Shown one piece after another: positions 47,490 through 57,990 of a stretch of DNA of 64,000 bases. The position numbers and the translations under genes are program-made. Each line of letters starts with the position of its first letter. The first letter of the stretch is position 1. The notes below the pieces were generated by a model, which worked only from the letters and a program-made list of their open reading frames with translations, was not told the DNA's origin and made no database searches. The stretch covers positions 1-64,000 of the forward strand of contig NZ_LARY01000002.1 in assembly GCF_003369925.1 (NCBI RefSeq), given 5' to 3'. The stretch is from Listeria kieliensis. Lineage in GTDB: Bacteria; Bacillota; Bacilli; Lactobacillales; Listeriaceae.

Positions 47490-48815
47490 TTAAGGACGCC
47501 TTTTGAAACTAGAAACGTAAAAACCATCGCTTCCAAAATCAGTTGGTAAAATTTGCAAGTCATCGCCCGTTTTCAAGTGCCTTAATGTTTCTGGTACAGC
47601 AACAGAAAGCTGTTCAAACTCTGGATGCTTCTCCAAAAAGGCTGTAACTACCCCACGATTTTCTTCATGGTCAATCGTACAGGTGCTATAAACTAATATA
47701 CCATTTTCTTTAACCAGTTGGCTAACTTCATCTAAAATAGCCAGTTGAATTTTAGAAAGCCTAACGATGTCTTCTTCTTGCTTGCTATATTTAATATCTG
47801 GTTTCCGGCGCAACACGCCAAACCCGGAACACGGTGCATCCACGAGAACGCGATCAAAACTAGCTGTTTCGAACTCTTCGCTCGCTTTTCTAGCATCTAA
47901 CTCATGTGCGCGAATATTTAAAAGACTGAGCCTGTCCGCTGCTTGTTCAATTAATTTCGTTTTGTGGCGATGAATATCAAGCGCCGTTACCGTTCCTGTG
48001 CCGTGCATTTTCTCAGCAATGTGGGTCGTTTTCCCACCAGGTGCCGCACAAGCATCAAGCACATTCAAATCATCCGAAAGTTCAAGCGCATAAGCCACAA
48101 GCATTGAACTTTCGTCTTGAATCGTGCACTTACCCGTACGAAAAGCCGCCGTATCCGCAACGCTGCCATGTTTAATTCGAATCGCTTCCGCAATTTCAGG
48201 AGAAGCTTCCGCCTCAATTCCTTCTTTTTGAAGCTCCGCAAGAAGAGCCTTACGAGTCGTCTCCGTTTCATTCACCCGCACCGTTTGATGGGGCGGAACA
48301 AGAAAAGCGGCCGCAAGCTCCTCCGCTTGCGCGACGCCAAATTGTTCGATCCAGCGTTTTGCTAAAAAGTCAGGCAAACTTCCTTTCACCGCAAGCTTTT
48401 TCACAGGATCTTGAATCGCATCAGGATTTCTCACGCCACTTCGAAGTAGGTTCCGCAAAACGCCATTTACGAAATTCGTCACCCCAGCATGCCCTTTTCG
48501 TTTCGCAATTTCACCAGCTTCATGCAAAATAGCGTGTTCTGGGATCTTATCAAGGAATTCAAGTTGATAAACCGAAAGCCTTAAAAGCATCTGCACCCAA
48601 TCTTCCGGTTTTTTCTTGAGCAAAGGTTCTAAAAAATAATCCAACGTAATTTGCCGTTGTAGCGTTCCATACACAAGCTCTGTCAGTAATGCTTTGTCTT
48701 CCCGCTTGAGTGGATATTTTTTTAGTGTTTCGTTAATCAACAAATGGCTATAAGAACCTTGTTTTTCAATTTTCAAAAGCAATTCAAGCGCTAGTTCACG
48801 CGTCGTTTTTTTCAT
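47490..48815 (-). CDS. rsmB: 16S rRNA m5C967 methyltransferase RsmB
   Basis: A 441-residue methyltransferase: NusB-like N-terminal RNA-binding domain and a SAM domain with DACAAPGGKTTHIAE, the two catalytic cysteines in DAPCSGFG and YSTCTID. Follows fmt directly. Confidence 0.96.
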   Translation of the reverse strand: MKKTTRELALELLLKIEKQGSYSHLLINETLKKYPLKREDKALLTELVYGTLQRQITLDYFLEPLLKKKPEDWVQMLLRLSVYQLEFLDKIPEHAILHEAGEIAKRKGHAGVTNFVNGVLRNLLRSGVRNPDAIQDPVKKLAVKGSLPDFLAKRWIEQFGVAQAEELAAAFLVPPHQTVRVNETETTRKALLAELQKEGIEAEASPEIAEAIRIKHGSVADTAAFRTGKCTIQDESSMLVAYALELSDDLNVLDACAAPGGKTTHIAEKMHGTGTVTALDIHRHKTKLIEQAADRLSLLNIRAHELDARKASEEFETASFDRVLVDAPCSGFGVLRRKPDIKYSKQEEDIVRLSKIQLAILDEVSQLVKENGILVYSTCTIDHEENRGVVTAFLEKHPEFEQLSVAVPETLRHLKTGDDLQILPTDFGSDGFYVSSFKRRP

Positions 48816-49757
48816 CTATTCACCAAACCTCGTTTCTTCGGCAATCTGCCTTCCAGCTCCTTGCATGAATGCCGCCGTTTCCATCTTGGGCTTTCCAGCC
48901 GGCTGAATCACGTCTGGTGCAAGCACTCCTCCGTCACCGCAAACAATCCCAAATGCAGCTTTTGAAAGAAGAACAAAACTGCCCGGTTCAAGGGTTGCCG
49001 TTTGTTCTGAAAGATGCGCCTTCAAAATTTTGAAAGGCTTTCCTTCGAGTGTGGTATACGCAGTTGGAAAAGGAGAAAGTCCGCGTATTTGATTGAAAAC
49101 ATCGCGTGCAGATTTGTTCCAATCAATTTTTTCTTGGTCACGCGTAATATTGCGTGCATAACTGACCTCGGATTCTTGTTGCGGGATAGCCGTGAATTCG
49201 CCAGCAAAAAAAGCTGGTAAAGTTTCCATTAGAAGTGTGGCCCCCACTTCAGAAAGCTTTTGGAACATCGAACCGGTATCATCTTGATCCGTGATTGGAA
49301 CTTTCCGCTGTGCAATCATATCTCCAGCGTCGAGCTGTTCGACCATATACATAATCGTAACGCCCGTTTCTTTTTCCCCGTTCATCACCGCGTAGTGAAT
49401 CGGTGCACCACCTCTGTAAGCTGGAAGAAGAGAGGCATGAACATTAATTGCGCCGTATTTTTCTGCTTCAAGTAAGCGCTTGGGTAAAATTTGACCGTAA
49501 GCCGCAGTAACAAGCAAGTCCGCTTCTAAGCCAATAAGTGTTTCCAGTTCTTCAGATTGACGCAATTTTTCAGGTTGGAAAACAAGAAGTCCTAGTTCCT
49601 CTGCTTTTTTCTTCACAGGCGGCGGAGTTAAAACGCGTTTTCGTCCAACTGGCCGGTCGGGCTGCGTGACAACTGCTACCACCTCATATTTATTTGACAG
49701 CTGTTCAAGAACGGGAACCGCAAAGTCTGGCGTTCCCATAAAAATGATTCGTTTCAT
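48816..49757 (-). CDS. fmt: Methionyl-tRNA formyltransferase
   Basis: A 313-residue enzyme formylating initiator Met-tRNA. FMGTPDFAVPVL, catalytic Asn-His-Asp region (AINVHASLLPAYRGGAPIHYA, LDAGDMIAQ). Between priA and rsmB; the def gene usually found here in Bacilli is missing. Confidence 0.97.
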   Translation of the reverse strand: MKRIIFMGTPDFAVPVLEQLSNKYEVVAVVTQPDRPVGRKRVLTPPPVKKKAEELGLLVFQPEKLRQSEELETLIGLEADLLVTAAYGQILPKRLLEAEKYGAINVHASLLPAYRGGAPIHYAVMNGEKETGVTIMYMVEQLDAGDMIAQRKVPITDQDDTGSMFQKLSEVGATLLMETLPAFFAGEFTAIPQQESEVSYARNITRDQEKIDWNKSARDVFNQIRGLSPFPTAYTTLEGKPFKILKAHLSEQTATLEPGSFVLLSKAAFGIVCGDGGVLAPDVIQPAGKPKMETAAFMQGAGRQIAEETRFGE

Positions 49758-49766
49758 TTTGACCTC

Positions 49767-52160
49767 CTACATTAAAACATACGGCTGAACATCAATTGAA
49801 ATCGTGAGTCCTTTAGCCTGTTCTTTTTGATAATGATCGAGCAGCGTTTTTAGTTCTTTTTTTAGTTCAGGTTCTACTTTATATTTAATCATACACTGAT
49901 AGCGATATTTATTATTGATCCGGCTGATCGTGCTCGGAACTGGTCCAAGTATCAATGATCCACCGCTTAGTTTCGTTTGTAGATAACGACTCATTTCTTG
50001 GATCGTTTGAATCGCTTTTCGTTCATTTTGATCGCTCACACTGATCAATGTGAGATAGTAAAAAGGCGGATAAGCCCCGCGTTTTCGCATTCGCATTTCG
50101 TGTTGATAAAACCCTAAGTAATCATGTTCTTTTGCAAACTGAATGCTATAGTGTTCAGGTGCATAGCTTTGAACCACGACTTCTCCAGGAAGCTCATGTC
50201 TACCAGCTCGTCCACTTACTTGTGTCAACAATTGAAAAGTTCGTTCCGCAGCTCTAAAATCTGGTAAAAATAGCATCGTATCTGCATTTAAGACACCTAC
50301 TAGTGTGATATTCGGGAAATCAAGCCCCTTTGCAATCATCTGCGTTCCTAGTAAAATATCAGCTTCTTGATTTTTAAAGCGCGTTAACAGCTTTTCATGT
50401 GCTCCCTTTGTGCGTGTAGTGTCAACATCCATGCGAATAATTCTTGCTTCTGGAATAAGTTTGGTTAGACTTTCTTCAATTTTTTGTGTCCCTGTTCCGA
50501 AATAACGAATGTGTTCACTTCCGCAAGAAGGACAATTTGAAGGAACTTGCTCTTCATGACCACAATAGTGACACTTCATTCGGTTTCCAGCTTGGTGATA
50601 CGTAAGAGAAATATCACAGTTCGGGCATTCCATCACAAAACCGCAATCCCGGCACATCACAAATGATGCGTATCCGCGCTTATTGAGCAAAAGCACAACT
50701 TGTTCTTTTTTCGCGATACGCTCTTTTATTTTCTCAAGCAGATCTACTGAAAACTCTGTCCGATTTTCGCTTCGCAATTCTTCCCGCATGTCGACAACTT
50801 CTACTTTAGGTAAAACTTGTTGATTGATGCGTTCTGGCAGTTCAAGTAACGTATAGACGTTTTTCTTCGCACGGGCGAAAGATTCAAGCGAAGGGGTTGC
50901 ACTCCCAAGCACAACGGGACAACCATAACGCTCCGCCCGCCAAATCGCCACATCACGAGCATGATAGCGCGGATTTTCTTCTTGCTTATAACTCGATTCA
51001 TGTTCTTCATCAATAATGATGATCCCAATATTTTCAAATGGCGCAAAAATCGCCGAACGCGCGCCAACTGCAACTTTTGCTTCGCCTCGTTCGATTTTAC
51101 GCCACTCGTCGTATTTTTCGCCGTGGGAAAGCGCACTATGCAAAACAGCGACTTCCTCGCCAAAACGGCTCTTAAATCGCTCGACCATTTGCGGCGTTAG
51201 TGAAATCTCTGGAACAAGCACAATCGCTTCTTTTCCACGTTCAAGCACTTGAGCGATGGATTGCAAATAAATTTCAGTCTTTCCACTTCCGGTTACCCCA
51301 TGTAGCAAAAAGGTTTCAGCACTTTCAGCTTCCAAAATCGCATCCAGTGCTTGTTGCTGAGCTGGCATTAGTGGAAGCGGCTCACTTTGTTCAAACGTTC
51401 TCCCCTTATAAGGATCACGAGCCACAATTTGTTCTGTAATTTGAATAAAGCCATCTTTCTCAAGACCCGTAATTGTACTCGCCGAAGCGTTTGTTTTTTC
51501 TCGAAGCTCAGCAAGCGGTAAACGCGGATTTTCTTGCTCGGCAAGGAAAAGAAGAACGCGTGCTTTGGCCTTAGCATTTTTGGGAAGACTTGCGATCGCT
51601 TCATCAATCTTTGCGACGCTTGCAAGCCGCTCCACTACTTTTGCTTTTTTCTTTACTGCTTTATTTTTTACTTGATAAGCGATTTCGATTTCACCGTCAT
51701 GTAAGTAACGTTTTAGCGCAGGAAGCAATTCGCTTTGTTCGGCCTTTTTGAAATCGAGTGTCTCTGCCCCTTCAAATAAAGCTTCAAGTTCTCCGTCGCT
51801 TTCATCAAGCCGAATAAAATATTTCTCATATTTGGCGCGTAGTGCCGCAGGAAGCATGGCTTGGTAAACCGATACTCGGAAAGACAGCGTTTCAGTAGCG
51901 ATCCAGTCACCAAGCTCAAGTAGTTCCTGATTGAGCACCGGCAAAATATCCATCGCGGCATCAATCGCCTTTAATTTATCTGTATCAGCTTCCGACTGGA
52001 TCGCAACAACAAAGCCCTGTACCTTTCGGTTACCGAAAGGTACAGAAACGCGCGTTCCTACTTGAATAATTTCTGAAAGCTCAGCTGGGATCAAGTAGTC
52101 GAACGGGCGATCAACTTGTCTAGCCGGAACGTCGACGATGACTTTTGCTACTTGGCTCAT
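49767..52160 (-). CDS. priA: Primosomal helicase PriA
   Basis: A 797-residue helicase for replication restart. N-terminal 3'-end-binding domain (VIVDVPARQVDRPFDYLIP), Walker A GVTGSGKTE, IDEEHESSYKQEE, paired zinc motifs (CRDCGFVMECPNC and CHYCGH...CPSCGS), and SGRAGRHELPGEV. Starts next to the coaBC stop. Confidence 0.97.
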   Translation of the reverse strand: MSQVAKVIVDVPARQVDRPFDYLIPAELSEIIQVGTRVSVPFGNRKVQGFVVAIQSEADTDKLKAIDAAMDILPVLNQELLELGDWIATETLSFRVSVYQAMLPAALRAKYEKYFIRLDESDGELEALFEGAETLDFKKAEQSELLPALKRYLHDGEIEIAYQVKNKAVKKKAKVVERLASVAKIDEAIASLPKNAKAKARVLLFLAEQENPRLPLAELREKTNASASTITGLEKDGFIQITEQIVARDPYKGRTFEQSEPLPLMPAQQQALDAILEAESAETFLLHGVTGSGKTEIYLQSIAQVLERGKEAIVLVPEISLTPQMVERFKSRFGEEVAVLHSALSHGEKYDEWRKIERGEAKVAVGARSAIFAPFENIGIIIIDEEHESSYKQEENPRYHARDVAIWRAERYGCPVVLGSATPSLESFARAKKNVYTLLELPERINQQVLPKVEVVDMREELRSENRTEFSVDLLEKIKERIAKKEQVVLLLNKRGYASFVMCRDCGFVMECPNCDISLTYHQAGNRMKCHYCGHEEQVPSNCPSCGSEHIRYFGTGTQKIEESLTKLIPEARIIRMDVDTTRTKGAHEKLLTRFKNQEADILLGTQMIAKGLDFPNITLVGVLNADTMLFLPDFRAAERTFQLLTQVSGRAGRHELPGEVVVQSYAPEHYSIQFAKEHDYLGFYQHEMRMRKRGAYPPFYYLTLISVSDQNERKAIQTIQEMSRYLQTKLSGGSLILGPVPSTISRINNKYRYQCMIKYKVEPELKKELKTLLDHYQKEQAKGLTISIDVQPYVLM

Positions 52161-53363
52161 CTAAGCACGCCCCAATTTTCTTGCCAATTTTTCCGTGATT
52201 TTTTCAGCAACTTCACGTTTTTCTAGTAGGGGCAAAGCTTCCTCGCTTCCGTCTGCTCCGTAAATCGTCACGATATTCGTATCTCCTTCAAAGCCAGCTC
52301 CTTCACGTGAGACATCATTCGCCACAATATAATCCGCTTTTTTCGCTTCTAACTTGCGAAGCGCATTTTCTGCTACGTTTTCTGTTTCAGCAGCAAAGCC
52401 AATCACCACTTGATCTGCTCGCTTCGTTTGCCCCACTTCGGCCAAAATATCTTTTGTTCGCTTCATTTCAAAGGTTTGATCGCCAGGTGTTTTTTTCATT
52501 TTTTGGTCGAATACGTGAGCTGGTGTATAATCTGCAACGGCTGCTGCCATCACAAAAGCATCTTGTTTATCTGCCCGCTCCATTACCGCTTGATACATAT
52601 CTTCTGCGGAATGAACGGCAACCACTTCAACTTGACTTGGAAGCAGTGGGTCCTTTACAGCCGTCACAACCGTCACATGAGCCCCACGCAGTGCAGCTTG
52701 CTCAGCTACTTGAAAGCCCATTTTTCCACTCGAACGATTCGTTAAATAACGCACGGGATCGATTTTTTCGCGAGTTGCGCCAGCGGTCACTAAAATTCGC
52801 TTGCCAAATAAACTTTTCTCTTCTTCTTGAAAAAAGTGGTTGATGTGTTGAACGATTTTTTCCGGTTCTTCAAGTCGCCCTCTTCCGACATAGCCACATG
52901 CGAGGTAGCCTTCTTCTGGCTCAATAAAGCGCACCCCGTCTCGGTATAAACGCTCGATATTTCGAACGACAGCTGGATGCTTGATCATATGCACGTTCAT
53001 GGCTGGTGCTACCCAAACAGGAGCTTCCGTTGCAAGAAGGGTTGTTGTCACCATATCATCGGCGATTCCATTCGCCATTTTCCCAATGAGATTTGCGGTC
53101 GCTGGGGCAACAATCACAAGATCCGCCCAGTCTGCTAAATCAATATGTGCCACAACGGAAGAATCCTTTTCATCAAAGGTATCCGTATAGACATCATTTT
53201 TGGATAGGACTTGAAAAGAAAGCGGCGGAACAAATTCCTGCGCGTGACGGGTCATCATCACTTTGACATTTGCCCCCGCTTGCGTAAGTTTACTCGTTAA
53301 TGCAACTGCTTTATAAACGGCAATGCCACCAGACACTGCTAGTAAAATATTTTTTCCGTTCAT
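52161..53363 (-). CDS. coaBC: Phosphopantothenoylcysteine synthetase/decarboxylase CoaBC
   Basis: A 400-residue bifunctional CoA enzyme. CoaC part: GGIAVYKA, VAPATANLIGKMANGIADD, PAMNVHM, and the Cys loop CGYVGRGRLEEP. CoaB part: VTAGATREKIDPVRYLTNRSSGKMG, DYTPAHVFDQKMKK, GFAAETE. The ATG at 53363, eight bases after GAGG, is preferred to the GTG at 53372. Confidence 0.97.
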   Translation of the reverse strand: MNGKNILLAVSGGIAVYKAVALTSKLTQAGANVKVMMTRHAQEFVPPLSFQVLSKNDVYTDTFDEKDSSVVAHIDLADWADLVIVAPATANLIGKMANGIADDMVTTTLLATEAPVWVAPAMNVHMIKHPAVVRNIERLYRDGVRFIEPEEGYLACGYVGRGRLEEPEKIVQHINHFFQEEEKSLFGKRILVTAGATREKIDPVRYLTNRSSGKMGFQVAEQAALRGAHVTVVTAVKDPLLPSQVEVVAVHSAEDMYQAVMERADKQDAFVMAAAVADYTPAHVFDQKMKKTPGDQTFEMKRTKDILAEVGQTKRADQVVIGFAAETENVAENALRKLEAKKADYIVANDVSREGAGFEGDTNIVTIYGADGSEEALPLLEKREVAEKITEKLARKLGRA

Positions 53364-53449
53364 GATTTTCACCTCTACAGCTCAAAAGTTTACTGTTATT
53401 ATAACATGATTCAGCCAAAGAAAAACGAAACAAAATTCCTTAAAGATAA

Positions 53450-53490
53450 AGGAAAACTCCACATGCAACATTTACATGCGGAGTTTTGTT
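53450..53490 (-). terminator. Terminator after rpoZ
   Basis: AAAACTCC-CATG / CATG-GGAGTTTT hairpin followed on minus by TTTTCCTTT, between the rpoZ stop and coaBC; partial read-through into coaBC is possible. Confidence 0.65.
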
Positions 53491-53491
53491 T

Positions 53492-53698
53492 TTATACTTC
53501 GTGGTCATCTAAAACCAGTTTGCCAGCATAAATTTCTTCGAGCGCTTTGCCCACATATTTATGTGACTCATAACTTGGTAGGACACCCGGATCATTTGTC
53601 GCTTGCATTTCGCGAGCGCGGCTTGCAGAAACCGTTACAAGCGAGTATTTGGAATCAATCTTTAAAAGCAAATTATCAATTGATGGATATAACATCAT
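53492..53698 (-). CDS. rpoZ: RNA polymerase omega subunit
   Basis: A 68-residue omega ([29 protein letters not shown]...) that helps assemble the beta' subunit. Directly after gmk as usual. Confidence 0.95.
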   Translation of the reverse strand: MMLYPSIDNLLLKIDSKYSLVTVSASRAREMQATNDPGVLPSYESHKYVGKALEEIYAGKLVLDDHEV

Positions 53699-53699
53699 T

Positions 53700-54314
53700 T
53701 TAAAACCCCTCCAGCATATTTTGGTAACGGTGAAGTACCCGTTCCGTTTTTAAATGTTCCGTTTCAACGATACCTTTAATTTTGCGTACCGCTTCACTCA
53801 CAACATCATTTACAACAGCATAATCATACGAAGCCATCATTTCAATCTCAGCACGAGCCGTTTCCATGCGCTCATTAATGACTTCAAGTGGTTCCGTTCC
53901 CCGACCAATCAAACGGTTCTTAAGTTCCGCAAGGTCAGGTGGCGTAAGAAAGATGAAGATTCCTTCGGGCATACGTTTTTTCACTTGCATGGCGCCTTTA
54001 ATTTCAATTTCAAGAAAAATATCCACACCACTTGCAAGTTTTTCTTCGACGTAATCAAGCGGCGTGCCGTAATAATTACCGACATATTCCGCATATTCAA
54101 GCATGCGCCCTTCTTCGATCGCCACTTCAAATTGTTCGCGGTTTCTAAAGTAATAATCGACGCCTTCTTTTTCCCCTTCACGTGGCTTTCTTGTTGTCAT
54201 CGAAATCGAATATTCAAATTTTGTCTCCGGATCTTTAAAAATCGCTTCGCGAACCGTGCCTTTTCCGACACCACTCGGACCCGAAAGAACGATCAACAGA
54301 CCTCTTTCTGCCAT
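53700..54314 (-). CDS. gmk: Guanylate kinase
   Basis: A 204-residue kinase forming GDP from [19 protein letters not shown] (P-loop), [21 protein letters not shown], and the GMP-binding region. In the yloC-gmk-rpoZ order. Confidence 0.98.
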   Translation of the reverse strand: MAERGLLIVLSGPSGVGKGTVREAIFKDPETKFEYSISMTTRKPREGEKEGVDYYFRNREQFEVAIEEGRMLEYAEYVGNYYGTPLDYVEEKLASGVDIFLEIEIKGAMQVKKRMPEGIFIFLTPPDLAELKNRLIGRGTEPLEVINERMETARAEIEMMASYDYAVVNDVVSEAVRKIKGIVETEHLKTERVLHRYQNMLEGF

Positions 54315-54338
54315 GCTTTGTTTCCCTCATTTCTTCAT

Positions 54339-55214
54339 CTATTCCACATTTTGAACTTGTTCGCGGATTTTTTCAAGTGTTGTTTTCATTTCTACAACAC
54401 ATTGCGTGATTGAAAGCGACATCGCCTTTGAGCCCATCGTATTGACTTCTCGGTTCATTTCTTGAATCAAAAAATCAAGTTTTCTCCCAATCGCGCCTTC
54501 CTGCGTAAGTATACTATAAAATTGCTTCAAATGGCTAGCAAATCTTTCAATTTCTTCATTGATATCCGCTTTTTCTAACAAAAGAGCAAGCTCACTCAGC
54601 ACAAGCTTCTCATCGAAATCTGCGCCAACTAATTTGGCTAGCCGATCTTCCAGTTTTTCACGATACGCTTTTTCCGTCTCTGGAATGGCCTCTTTCACTG
54701 ATTCGAGCAAACGCTCAAGCTTCACCAAATGTTCCTTAAAGTAAAGCGCGAGTTCCGTTCCCTCTTCAGCCCGCATATCATCTAGCCGAGCCACTGCCTT
54801 TTCTAGAACTGACGTGATGAGGGCAGGAAGCTCGGGATCAGCTTCGCTCGATTCACTGACCGTTAAAAACGCCGGATCAGCGAGGAGCGCTTCCAAATCC
54901 ACTTCTTCTTGGATCGCATAGCGTTCCTTAGCTTGCCTCAAAAAACGAACATAATGGTCAAGTAATTCCCAGTCCACGGCAAGGTGCTTTTCAGCCACTT
55001 TTGCTCCTTCAAAAGAAAAAAAGCATTCTAGCCTGCCTCGCTTCACTTTTTGCGTAATCACTTTTTTCAGTGAAGCCTCTAAATGATGAAATTGCCTTGG
55101 AAGTCTGAAGACCGTTTCTAAATAGCGATGGTTCACTGCTTTTAACTCAATCGTTACTTTGAAATCTTCTGTTTCTTTTGAAGCACGTCCGAATCCTGTC
55201 ATACTTTTGACCAT
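54339..55214 (-). CDS. yloC: YicC/YloC family endoribonuclease
   Basis: A 291-residue YicC-family protein (MVKSMTGFGRA, NHRYLE, LDFLIQEMNREVNTMGSKA). The E. coli member is an endoribonuclease affecting RNA turnover. The divergent rqcH lies upstream. Confidence 0.92.
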   Translation of the reverse strand: MVKSMTGFGRASKETEDFKVTIELKAVNHRYLETVFRLPRQFHHLEASLKKVITQKVKRGRLECFFSFEGAKVAEKHLAVDWELLDHYVRFLRQAKERYAIQEEVDLEALLADPAFLTVSESSEADPELPALITSVLEKAVARLDDMRAEEGTELALYFKEHLVKLERLLESVKEAIPETEKAYREKLEDRLAKLVGADFDEKLVLSELALLLEKADINEEIERFASHLKQFYSILTQEGAIGRKLDFLIQEMNREVNTMGSKAMSLSITQCVVEMKTTLEKIREQVQNVE

Positions 55215-55346
55215 TTATTTCGCCACCTCAATCCTTTTTCACTCCATTATTATAGCAAAACTACCGCTGAAATCCTAGTTAAACGTGAAGTGAACGATTT
55301 TATGCTACAATAGAACAAGACTACTTTGGTAAAGGAAGAAAAAACA

Positions 55347-57056
55347 ATGGCTTTTGATGCAATGTTCTTAAAATCAATCACTCAAGAAATCAGCGAAAAT
55401 GCCGAAAGTGGTCGAATCATGAAGATTCACCAACCCTTTCCGCATGAACTGATTCTTTATATTCGTAAAAACCGCGAAAATAAGCGGCTTCTTATTTCTG
55501 CCCACCCAAGTTATGCAAGGCTTCAGTGGACAAGCGATATCCCGCAAAACCCGGCAGAACCACCCATGTTTTGCATGCTGCTCCGCAAACATTTAGAAGG
55601 AGCTATTATTCAGAATATCAAACAAATTCCAAACGAACGAATTCTCATCTTTGAAATTTTAAGTAAAGATGATATCGGTGAAAAGCGTTATCTAGATCTC
55701 TATATTGAAATTATGGGACGGCACAGTAATATTACACTCGTTGACCGTGAGAAAGAGACCATCATTGATTGCATCAAGCACCTTTCGCCAGCTCAAAATA
55801 GCTATCGGACCTTGCTTCCTGGAGTTCCGTACAAGCTCCCTCCAACAGGCGACAAGAAAGATCCATTCGAAGTGACACGTGAAGATTTTGAGTCGGAAAG
55901 TTTTGATTTAGATGCGAATCTTTCCAAGCAACTGGTTGGAAAGTTCGCTGGATTTAGTCCACTTCTCGCGTGGGAAATCGAGCTTCGCTACCGGGAAATG
56001 GGCGATTTATTTCAAGCCTTTTCAAGTGTTCTAGCCGAAACCAACCGATTCTTGGGGAAAAATGCTTCTCCAATTGAATTTACTCGAGCTGGAAAAAGCG
56101 ATTACTATTTTATGCCGCTCACTTCTGTTTCAGACAGCCAAACTTTCTCTTCGCTAAGCGCGCTACTCGACCATTTTTACAGTGGCAAAGCACGGCGTGA
56201 CCGCGTCCATCAAATGGGGCACGATCTTGAGCGAATGCTTTCGACGGAAAAAGCCAAAAACGATTTAAAGCTGAAAAAGCTAGAACAAACGCTTGAAGAC
56301 TCGGAAAAAGCAGACCGTTATCGGATCATGGGCGAACTGCTTACAAGCAATCTGCATCTCGTCAAAAAAGGGATGAAAGATGTGACGGTTCAAAACTTTT
56401 ACGAAGAAGAGCTGCCGGACATCGTGATTCCGCTTGATATTCAGCTTTCACCGTCACAAAATGCGCAACGCTACTTCACGCGATATCAAAAACTTCGAAA
56501 TTCGGTTTCTCACGTGAACGAACAAATCAAGCAAACCAACGAAGAAAATGCTTATCTCGATGAAATTTTGTCACAGTTAGAGACGGCCGAGCCTGAAGAT
56601 GTTGAAGAAATTCGGCAAGAACTAGCGGAGGAAGGCTACTTGCGACTGAAAAAGGTCAAACAGTCGAAAAAGAAAAATGCTGCGCCAAAACTCGACAAAT
56701 ACCGTTCTTCAACGGGACTTTCGATCTTGGTTGGGAAAAACAACAAGCAAAATGAGTATTTAACGAATAAACTAGCGCGGAACCAGGAGCTCTGGTTCCA
56801 CGTGAAAGACTTGCCCGGCTCGCATGTTGTTATCCAGTCGACTGATCCGGATGAAACCTCGATCAAGGAAGCGGCGATGATCGCGGCTTTCTACTCGAAA
56901 GCACGTCTTTCAGGAAGTGTTCCTGTTGATGCCACACTGGTTAAAAATGTCAAGAAGCCGAATGGTTCTAAACCTGGATACGTCATTTATGATAATCAAA
57001 CGACTTACTTTACAACGCCTGATGAGGATACGGTGCTGAAACTTCGTGAAGTCTGA
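55347..57056 (+). CDS. rqcH: Rqc2 homologue RqcH (fibronectin-binding protein A type)
   Basis: A 569-residue NFACT protein. NFACT-N domain (AFDAMFLKSITQEI...), helix-hairpin and coiled-coil middle (about 290-440), NFACT-R domain (GLSILVGKNNKQNEYLTNKLARNQELWFHVKDLPGSHVVI). RqcH recruits Ala-tRNA to stalled 50S subunits to tag peptides; Listeria homologues are also called FbpA for fibronectin binding. ATG 55347 follows AAGGAAG. Confidence 0.95.
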   Translation: MAFDAMFLKSITQEISENAESGRIMKIHQPFPHELILYIRKNRENKRLLISAHPSYARLQWTSDIPQNPAEPPMFCMLLRKHLEGAIIQNIKQIPNERILIFEILSKDDIGEKRYLDLYIEIMGRHSNITLVDREKETIIDCIKHLSPAQNSYRTLLPGVPYKLPPTGDKKDPFEVTREDFESESFDLDANLSKQLVGKFAGFSPLLAWEIELRYREMGDLFQAFSSVLAETNRFLGKNASPIEFTRAGKSDYYFMPLTSVSDSQTFSSLSALLDHFYSGKARRDRVHQMGHDLERMLSTEKAKNDLKLKKLEQTLEDSEKADRYRIMGELLTSNLHLVKKGMKDVTVQNFYEEELPDIVIPLDIQLSPSQNAQRYFTRYQKLRNSVSHVNEQIKQTNEENAYLDEILSQLETAEPEDVEEIRQELAEEGYLRLKKVKQSKKKNAAPKLDKYRSSTGLSILVGKNNKQNEYLTNKLARNQELWFHVKDLPGSHVVIQSTDPDETSIKEAAMIAAFYSKARLSGSVPVDATLVKNVKKPNGSKPGYVIYDNQTTYFTTPDEDTVLKLREV

Positions 57057-57094
57057 AAAATCCCCTGCCGCAAGTGTTGCGGCAGGGGATTTTT
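57056..57094. terminator. Bidirectional terminator between rqcH and the acyltransferase-like gene
   Basis: An 18-bp stem AAAAATCCCCTGCCGCAA / TTGCGGCAGGGGATTTTT with loop GTG serves both convergent genes. Confidence 0.95.
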
Positions 57095-57908
57095 ATTTCC
57101 CAATGAAAAACCGATTTTTGGTTTTTGTTTCGGAAAGTTGCTTCAAGAAGGCAAGCCGGTCTTGTGGGGTTTTGCGGGCATCAAGTTCGGCATCTAGCTT
57201 GGCAAACGAAAAGGTATCCGCAGCCCGTTTGAAGCTAAAATCGTCCGTTTCTTGAAAAAGAGCATTTCGGGTTTCTTGTTCTTTAAAGGCATGGACGGCT
57301 GGTCTCGTCCAAAACAAATTGCGCTTCAGCACTTTCGCGGGGTTCCCGCCCACGCTCGCATTAGAGGGAAACTTCTTCGTCAAAACTGCAAAGCCTGCCG
57401 CGATCGCACCTGATCCGATTTTCGTTCCTTTTAAAAACTTTACTTCTTGCCCAATCCAAACGTGATCGCCGATAAAAATGCTTTGGCTAGGGTTCAGCCG
57501 TTTTTTCGTTTCCATATCATAAATCAAATGTGGATCGGCATTCCGGAACAGCACATCGTAGGAAAACATATTATCATCGCCTACGAATAAATGTTTTTGC
57601 TCCGAAAGAATAATCCGCGTTTGTCCGCTGAAAGAATTATCTCGGCCAAAATGAAGCACATTGTCATGATGAAGATCGGCTTCCAGTTGATAAGGCCAAG
57701 CTGATCGCCCGAGGTAAATCACGGAATTATTTCCTGCAAAAAGCAGTTTGGTATCCTTGATTTTGGCTCCGTCTTCTACAAAAAGTAGATTGCCCGTCCC
57801 TTTAAAGCGAATGCTACTATTTAAGAAATAACTATCCTTTGTTTGATTCAAGTGAATCGTATTCGATTGAACACTTTCGGCATCTTGATAACTTTCCACT
57901 ACTTCCAA
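57093..57908 (-). CDS. Left-handed beta-helix acyltransferase-like protein
   Basis: A 271-residue protein with hexapeptide repeats typical of the LbetaH acetyltransferase fold (GNNSVIYLGRSAW, FIGDHVWIGQEVKFLKGTKIGSGAIAAGFAVLTKKF, VGGNPAKVLK). Such enzymes transfer acyl groups to sugars, often for surface polysaccharides. A charged helical C-terminal tail of about 70 residues is extra. The likely start is TTG 57908. No polysaccharide genes are adjacent, so the acceptor is unknown. Confidence 0.75.
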   Translation of the reverse strand: MEVVESYQDAESVQSNTIHLNQTKDSYFLNSSIRFKGTGNLLFVEDGAKIKDTKLLFAGNNSVIYLGRSAWPYQLEADLHHDNVLHFGRDNSFSGQTRIILSEQKHLFVGDDNMFSYDVLFRNADPHLIYDMETKKRLNPSQSIFIGDHVWIGQEVKFLKGTKIGSGAIAAGFAVLTKKFPSNASVGGNPAKVLKRNLFWTRPAVHAFKEQETRNALFQETDDFSFKRAADTFSFAKLDAELDARKTPQDRLAFLKQLSETKTKNRFFIGK

Positions 57909-57990
57909 GTTTATCCCTACCTTTATCGCTTCTGATTTATGGTTTTATCATATCATTTTTCAAAGCGCATCGAAACGATAATTCCTTCGG

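Noticed and set aside
53754-54413. 219-residue plus-strand frame opposite gmk and yloC
   Set aside because: It spans two well-supported minus-strand genes, has no ribosome-binding site and a Phe/His-rich antisense composition.
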